In this document: in pieces, positions 60,361 through 64,000 of the stretch
Layout: each line of letters starts with the position of its first letter
Numbering within the stretch: the first letter of the stretch is position 1
Source of the DNA: Actinobacillus genomosp. 1
Lineage (GTDB): Bacteria; Pseudomonadota; Gammaproteobacteria; Enterobacterales; Pasteurellaceae
Assembly (NCBI RefSeq): GCF_029774175.1
Contig: NZ_CP103834.1
Coordinates: forward strand, 1,250,501 to 1,314,500
Reading direction: 5' to 3'
Length of the DNA: 64,000 nt
Program-made: the position numbers and the translations under genes
Notes under the pieces: model-generated
The model's input: only the letters and a program-made list of their open reading frames with translations
Told to the model about the DNA's origin: nothing
Databases searched by the model: none

Positions 60361-60485
60361 TCACTTTCTCCTTATGGAATAGCTTTTAATTTTAATTAAT
60401 TTTAGTCTAAAGCTAAAGAAAATAATAAGGATTATTAAGTATAAATCAAAAAATGTATAAGTATGAGGCTGGATAAGATATTAGA

Positions 60486-60560
60486 TGGCTGGGGTACTAG
60501 GATTCGAACCTAGGGATGCCGAGATCAAAACCCGGTGCCTTACCGCTTGGCGATACCCCA
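60486..60560 (-). tRNA. tRNA-Gln (TTG), copy 2
   Basis: 75 bases with an encoded CCA end. The cloverleaf is intact, with anticodon TTG in the loop TTTTGAT, T-loop GGTTCGAATC and acceptor stem TGGGGTA/TACCCCA. It is identical to copy 1 (60608-60682), and the identity extends a few bases downstream. Confidence 0.97.
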
Positions 60561-60607
60561 AAAGAAAAAAACTAACATAACGTTAGCTTATTTAGGAAAT
60601 AATTAGA

Positions 60608-60682
60608 TGGCTGGGGTACTAGGATTCGAACCTAGGGATGCCGAGATCAAAACCCGGTGCCTTACCGCTTGGCGATACCCCA
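60608..60682 (-). tRNA. tRNA-Gln (TTG), copy 1
   Basis: Same sequence as the copy at 60486-60560, 47 bases apart. Anticodon TTG, encoded CCA. Confidence 0.97.
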
Positions 60683-60707
60683 ACACTAATTTTTATAAAT
60701 CGATAAA

Positions 60708-60793
60708 TGGTGCGGGAAGAGGGACTTGAACCCACACACCTCGCGGCGCCAGAACCTAAATCTGGTGCGTCTACCAATTTCGCCATTCCCGCA
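60708..60793 (-). tRNA. tRNA-Leu (TAG)
   Basis: 86 bases with the long variable arm typical of leucine tRNAs (GCGCCGCGAGGTGT). Anticodon loop ATTTAGGTT gives TAG. Acceptor TGCGGGA pairs with TCCCGCA, with an encoded CCA. Confidence 0.97.
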
Positions 60794-60795
60794 AA

Positions 60796-60872
60796 TGGTG
60801 GCTACAGCGAGATTCGAACTTGCGACCCCAACATTATGAGTGTTGTGCTCTAACCAGCTGAGCTATGTAGCC
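60796..60872 (-). tRNA. tRNA-Met (CAT), elongator
   Basis: 77 bases starting GGCTACATAG with anticodon CAT in CTCATAA and an encoded CCA. A paired G1-C72 and the similarity to elongator tRNA-Met of E. coli argue against the initiator or lysidine-Ile type. Confidence 0.95.
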
Positions 60873-60910
60873 ATTTAATTTTGCGTTCACCATATCGGTT
60901 TACGGGGTGT

Positions 60911-60939
60911 ATTATGCTGATTTTCTTTTGCCTCGTCAA
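60911..60939 (-). promoter_or_regulatory. Promoter of the Met-Leu-Gln-Gln tRNA operon
   Basis: On the minus strand -35 TTGACG (60939-60934), a 17-base spacer and -10 CATAAT (60916-60911), followed by a G/C-rich discriminator CACCCCG typical of stringently controlled stable-RNA promoters. It lies about 40 bases before tRNA-Met. Confidence 0.82.
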
Positions 60940-61045
60940 ACACTTTTTTTAAAAAAAGTAAGAAATTTGATCATTTGGCTATACATTGCTCATTTTGTCA
61001 TAAAAATAACTAATTTTCGCTTATTTTATAATAAGTTACGAAATC

Positions 61046-61870
61046 TTATTTTGCATTTTCCATTTCACTTTTTAATTGTTTAAGCACTTTCTCAATGTCA
61101 GGAAATTCATCTTCCCAAAGTTTAAATGCAAAACCAGCCTGCCCGACTAACATTCCTAAGCCGTCTTGATAACGTCGTGCGCCACATTCAAGAGCATAAT
61201 TTAAAAACGGTGTCCGCATATCCGGCGCATATTGCATGTCATAAACTGCTGCCGATTTTAAAAGATGAGCGGCAACAGGCACATACTTACCTTGTAAACC
61301 TAAAGATGTCGCATTAATAATCAAATCAAATTCTTGCTCTGCGATTTGCGCTAATGAAGCGGTTTGAATTTTGCCGTATTTTGCAAATTTTTCTGCTAAA
61401 CGAACCGCTTTCTCTAAGGTTCGATTATAGATAGTAATCTGCTGTTTCGCTTTTAGCAGCGGAAAAAGTACCCCCTTGGTCGCTCCGCCTGCGCCTAAAA
61501 TAAGTACCCGCTGATGAGGTTTCAGCCAACCTAGACGTTCTAAATCAGAACAAAGTCCAAAACCATCAGTATTATCCGCATATAACCGCCCGTCATCTAA
61601 ACGTTTTAATGTATTACAGGCTTCCGCTAACAAACAACTCTCACTATATTCATCCGCAAGTGAGAACGCGCGTTCTTTAAACGGTGCGGTAATATTTGCC
61701 CCTTTTGCCCCATCAGCAAAAAACTGCATAAGCTCGTTCTCAAAATTCAGGTCATTCCCTAACTTAGCAACATAACTAATAGACTTACCGGTTTGCTCGC
61801 CAAAAAGTTGATGAATACGAGGTGACTTACTTTGCGCAATCGGATTTCCCCATACTGCATACTGATTCAT
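61046..61870 (-). CDS. aroE: Shikimate dehydrogenase
   Basis: A 274-residue NADPH-dependent enzyme reducing 3-dehydroshikimate in the chorismate pathway. The substrate-binding AVWGNPIAQSKSPRIHQLF, the catalytic Lys in NITAPFKERAF, the Asp in NTDGFG and the nucleotide-binding GAGGATKGV are all present. It follows tsaC by 6 bases, at the end of a run of overlapping minus-strand genes that begins with recX. The tsaC-aroE pairing is common in gamma-proteobacteria. Confidence 0.96.
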   Translation of the reverse strand: MNQYAVWGNPIAQSKSPRIHQLFGEQTGKSISYVAKLGNDLNFENELMQFFADGAKGANITAPFKERAFSLADEYSESCLLAEACNTLKRLDDGRLYADNTDGFGLCSDLERLGWLKPHQRVLILGAGGATKGVLFPLLKAKQQITIYNRTLEKAVRLAEKFAKYGKIQTASLAQIAEQEFDLIINATSLGLQGKYVPVAAHLLKSAAVYDMQYAPDMRTPFLNYALECGARRYQDGLGMLVGQAGFAFKLWEDEFPDIEKVLKQLKSEMENAK

Positions 61871-61876
61871 GTTTAT

Positions 61877-62431
61877 TTATCCTTGTCTAAAAATATGTTG
61901 TGTAAAAATATCTCGAATTTCAGAAGGATTGGTTTTGCCAGCAGTCTCCGCTTCCAATACAGGAAAATCCGCACCGAATTGCAATTTTACTTCGTCTGCC
62001 GTTCGGCACGGTTCTTGTCCGGTTAAATTGCAACTGGTTGAAGTTAGAGCAAATCCGGTACGTTCACAAATATCAATAACTGCAGGAATACGGCATAAAC
62101 GTACAGCAATCGTATCAAATTGTCCGGTTAAATATTGAGGAACATCCTTTTTAGCCGGCATTACCCAAGTAATCGCTCGTTCCGAAGGCGTTTCAAAAAT
62201 TTGCCAATGCGCTGCGGTTAATTTGTTCTCATCAATATAAGGAAGTAATAGCTCTTTGGTTGGAGCTATCAGAATAAGCCCTTTTTCTTCCGGACGTTTT
62301 TTTAATTTTAATAAAGCTCGCACGGCTGACTCATTATTAGGATTACAACCTAAACCGAAAACCGCTTCGGTAGGATAAGCAACCACACGATTCCGTTTTA
62401 ATTGTTCAACAATATTTTCTAAGTTATTCAT
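61877..62431 (-). CDS. tsaC: Threonylcarbamoyl-AMP synthase TsaC
   Basis: A 184-residue YrdC/Sua5 enzyme making threonylcarbamoyl-AMP, the precursor for t6A on tRNA. AYPTEAVFGLGCNPNNESAV, KKRPEEKGLILIAP and SERAITWVMPAKK, then VRLCRIP, fit the family, and the short form without a Sua5 C-terminal domain is TsaC. The ATG at 62431 (MNNLENIVEQLKRNRVV) has a GTGAAG site and overlaps the upstream zinc-finger gene by 8 bases. The frame is open to 62491, but that extension lies inside the neighbour. Confidence 0.93.
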   Translation of the reverse strand: MNNLENIVEQLKRNRVVAYPTEAVFGLGCNPNNESAVRALLKLKKRPEEKGLILIAPTKELLLPYIDENKLTAAHWQIFETPSERAITWVMPAKKDVPQYLTGQFDTIAVRLCRIPAVIDICERTGFALTSTSCNLTGQEPCRTADEVKLQFGADFPVLEAETAGKTNPSEIRDIFTQHIFRQG

Positions 62432-62957
62432 TTTCTTCACTAAATAGGTATTGGCATGACTTATTCGCACATAGATACATCGATTTTCCACGTAGCTTCT
62501 TAAGCGTCACGATTGAACATTGGCATTGAGGACAAGTTTTTGCTATAGGTTTAGATGCCAACGTAAACTTACAGTGAGGAAATCCGCTACAACCATAAAA
62601 CGTTTTACCCGAAAGCCCCTTTCGCGCCACTAATTTATGCGTTTTGCACTCCGGACAATCAAATTCTTCTTGTTCTTCCGCCTCATCATGTACGGTAAAA
62701 TGACACTCCGGATAATGACTACAGCCAATAAAAATCCCAAAATTACCCTGTTTTAACTGCAAAAAGTGTCCACATTCAGGACAAATTTCCGTTAAATCTT
62801 TAATTACGCGGTTAGTCTGATATAGAGGTTTTATGTAGTCACATTGCGGATAACTACTACAACCTAAAAATAAGCCTTGTTTCCCTCGTTTAATTTGTAA
62901 TGCAGAACCACACTCAGGACAAAGTTCTACTTGTTTCGTTGATTTAAAAAGACTCAT
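62424..62957 (-). CDS. Topoisomerase-type zinc-finger DNA-binding protein (YrdD-like)
   Basis: A 177-residue protein made of four repeated C4 zinc ribbons like those at the C-terminus of topoisomerase I. The Cys-X2-Cys pairs start near residues 13, 59, 99 and 141, each followed about 16-20 residues later by a Cys-X5-Cys pair (GCSSYPQC, GCSHYPEC, GCSGFPHC, and finally CANKSC). There is no catalytic topoisomerase domain. It probably binds single-stranded nucleic acid; the partner is unknown. It overlaps yqfB by 4 bases (ATGA) and tsaC by 8. Confidence 0.9.
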   Translation of the reverse strand: MSLFKSTKQVELCPECGSALQIKRGKQGLFLGCSSYPQCDYIKPLYQTNRVIKDLTEICPECGHFLQLKQGNFGIFIGCSHYPECHFTVHDEAEEQEEFDCPECKTHKLVARKGLSGKTFYGCSGFPHCKFTLASKPIAKTCPQCQCSIVTLKKLRGKSMYLCANKSCQYLFSEENE

Positions 62958-63274
62958 TCAATTAATTCAAACTCAATCACAAAAAAGTCATTATCATTCG
63001 GATAAATATCTCTGATGACTTCCTTCAGCTCTGCTAACGACATATTTTCTTGTTTAGCGTGCTGCTCATTTAATTGCTCAAAATGAATAGGCGTAACGGA
63101 AATTACTCGAATGTCAGCAAAAAAACGATGAGTTTCATTAGTAAAAACCTTTAGTTCTTGCTGAGGTTGGAAATAAGCTTCGGATTTATCTCGAATGGTA
63201 ATAGTTTTCTTACCAGCTAAAATATCTGCCTCGAAACGGCTAAAAAAAGTAATATTATTCATATTCTGCATCAT
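62954..63274 (-). CDS. yqfB: N4-acetylcytidine amidohydrolase (ASCH domain, YqfB)
   Basis: A 106-residue ASCH-fold protein. In E. coli YqfB hydrolyses N4-acetylcytidine. The sequence ITFFSRFEADILAGKKTITIRDKSEAYF (with the catalytic Lys/Thr region), the KHAEQENMTL-like block QHAKQENMSLAELKEVIRDIYP and FFVIEFEL match YqfB closely. Several Met codons cluster at the start (63274, 63271, 63262), and the true start is uncertain. The first overlaps the end of recX by 20 bases. Confidence 0.88.
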   Translation of the reverse strand: MMQNMNNITFFSRFEADILAGKKTITIRDKSEAYFQPQQELKVFTNETHRFFADIRVISVTPIHFEQLNEQHAKQENMSLAELKEVIRDIYPNDNDFFVIEFELIE

Positions 63275-63710
63275 TGTAATCTATGTCCATTAGATGGCTA
63301 AAGTGATCATTATAAAAGCCTCGGCTAAGCATAAAACGCCACATTTTTTGTTTGGCTTTAATATCCCATACCAGCGGTCGTTTTTTCTCAAAAACTTGCT
63401 CGGCAAGTATAAACCAATCAATCTCGGCATTCTCCAATTCTTGGTTTATCAGCCAATCTTTAATCCCTTTGAGTTTCAATTCTTGTTTTAAACGGCGGGG
63501 CCCGATTCCTTGCTGTGAACGGTAACGAATAAAACTAGCGCAATAACGCTCATCACTTTGCCAATTATTGCTTTGCGCTCGTTCGATAGCCTGCTCTATT
63601 TCTTCTTGGCTATATTCTTTTTGAACTAATTTTCGTCGTAAATCTTGTTCACTATAATCTCGCTTAGAGAGTAAATATAACAGATAATTTATTGCCGTGT
63701 AGTTAGCCAT
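63255..63710 (-). CDS. recX: Regulatory protein RecX
   Basis: A 151-residue helical-repeat protein that limits RecA filament growth. It starts MANYTAINYLLYLLSKRDYSEQDLRRKLVQKEYSQEEIEQ and contains the three-helix repeats SDERYCASFIRYRSQQGIGPRRLKQELKLKGI and ENAEIDW. It lies directly downstream of recA, separated by the recA terminator, as in E. coli where recX is made by read-through. The ATG at 63710 gives the best homologue match; the frame extends four codons more. Confidence 0.92.
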   Translation of the reverse strand: MANYTAINYLLYLLSKRDYSEQDLRRKLVQKEYSQEEIEQAIERAQSNNWQSDERYCASFIRYRSQQGIGPRRLKQELKLKGIKDWLINQELENAEIDWFILAEQVFEKKRPLVWDIKAKQKMWRFMLSRGFYNDHFSHLMDIDYNDAEYE

Positions 63711-63734
63711 ACTTAAAATCATTCAATATAAAAA

Positions 63735-63770
63735 ACAAATGCGGTTTCTACCTTCGCAGAAACCGCATTT
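63735..63770 (-). terminator. recA terminator between recA and recX
   Basis: AATGCGGTTTCT and AGAAACCGCATT form a perfect 12-bp stem around an 8-base loop. On the minus strand it is followed by TTGTTTTTTAT. The loop sits 5 bases after the recA stop codon. Confidence 0.82.
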
Positions 63771-63774
63771 TTTA

Positions 63775-64000
63775 CTATAGTTCTTCTTCGTTAAACGCTT
63801 CGTCTTCAAAGTCATTCACATCATCGGCATCTAGCATATTTTGTTCGCCTGCCGATGTTTTTTCCGGTGTTGAAATAAGTTGCTCACGAATATCTCGTTC
63901 AATTTTCTCTGCAATCTCCGGATTTTCTTTTAACCATTTAATTGCATTGTTTTTACCTTGACCGATTTTCGTGCCTTCATATGAGAACCATGCACCTGCT
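63775..64000 (-). CDS. recA: Recombinase RecA, C-terminal part (truncated by the window edge)
   Basis: The reverse strand from the window edge to a TAG at 63775-63777 encodes about 75 residues beginning Ala-Gly-Ala-Trp-Phe-Ser-Tyr-Glu-Gly. This matches the C-terminal region of RecA (GAWYSYKGEKIGQGK type), followed by WLKENPEIAEKIERDIREQL and the acidic tail ending EDEAFNEEEL. It promotes strand exchange and LexA self-cleavage. The frame continues beyond position 64000. Confidence 0.95.
   Translation of the reverse strand, partial: AGAWFSYEGTKIGQGKNNAIKWLKENPEIAEKIERDIREQLISTPEKTSAGEQNMLDADDVNDFEDEAFNEEEL

Noticed and set aside
60486..60682. Uptake word inside tRNA-Gln (CAAGCGGTAA on the minus strand)
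   Set aside because: It is part of the D-arm found in tRNA-Gln of many bacteria and is not a selected uptake signal.
1..64000. CRISPR array, prophage, toxin-antitoxin pair or defence island
   Set aside because: No spaced direct repeats, phage structural or integrase genes, or defence-type genes were seen; the only mobile element is the IS at 16555-17974.

Overview
The window is a typical stretch of chromosome from a Pasteurellaceae bacterium, most likely Actinobacillus (A. pleuropneumoniae or a close relative). Three things point there. The DNA-uptake word ACAAGCGGT (Apl-type USS) occurs many times, often as inverted pairs between genes. The gene set (tsaD, bamD, lexA, dnaE, lptFG, clpB, recA) is gamma-proteobacterial. 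There is also an intact dispersin B-type hexosaminidase gene, a family known from Actinobacillus and Aggregatibacter.

Layout. 0-6.2 kb: a homocysteine methyltransferase (mmuM), two tandem APA-family amino-acid antiporters, a membrane protein of unknown function and argE. 6.2-13.3 kb: ompW, clpB, arsC, aspA, a DUF1294 protein and purM. 13.5-16.5 kb: dspB, then queCDE behind a preQ1-I riboswitch. 16.55-17.97 kb: an intact IS3-family (IS150-group) element. 18-31.3 kb: pepA, an STN-like orphan, lptFG, dnaE, purT, plsB and lexA. 31.3-40 kb: mutH, a TerC-family protein, nagZ, rlmC, eno, a Nudix hydrolase, a DUF2251-like protein, recQ and cyaY. 40-51.3 kb: a GT25 glycosyltransferase, tsaD, bamD, rluD, a YwiC-like protein, pfkA, csdA, an exported nuclease, a sodium:alanine/glycine symporter behind a tandem glycine riboswitch, an AI-2E-type permease and cytochrome b562. 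51.4-60.4 kb: trhP, then waaL-waaA-coaD-orn-tsaE-amiB, pgi and ubiK. 60.4-64 kb: a Met-Leu-Gln-Gln tRNA operon, aroE-tsaC-zinc finger-yqfB-recX, and the 3' end of recA.

Functional themes are translation and RNA modification (queCDE, tsaC/D/E, trhP, rluD, rlmC, four tRNAs), envelope assembly (lptFG, bamD, waaL/waaA, plsB, nagZ, amiB), DNA replication and repair (dnaE, mutH, recQ, lexA, recX, recA) and purine/glycine metabolism (purM, purT, and the riboswitch-controlled symporter, all with PurR-type operators).

I saw no CRISPR array, prophage, defence island or clearly new multi-gene system. The most interesting signals are regulatory or structural: an IS inserted exactly in the loop of a terminator hairpin; USS words inside the transposase genes; a PurR palindrome upstream of a glycine-riboswitch promoter; a preQ1-I riboswitch with an extra hairpin; a Fur-like box before dspB; and well-spaced FNR, CRP and sigma-32 promoter signals.
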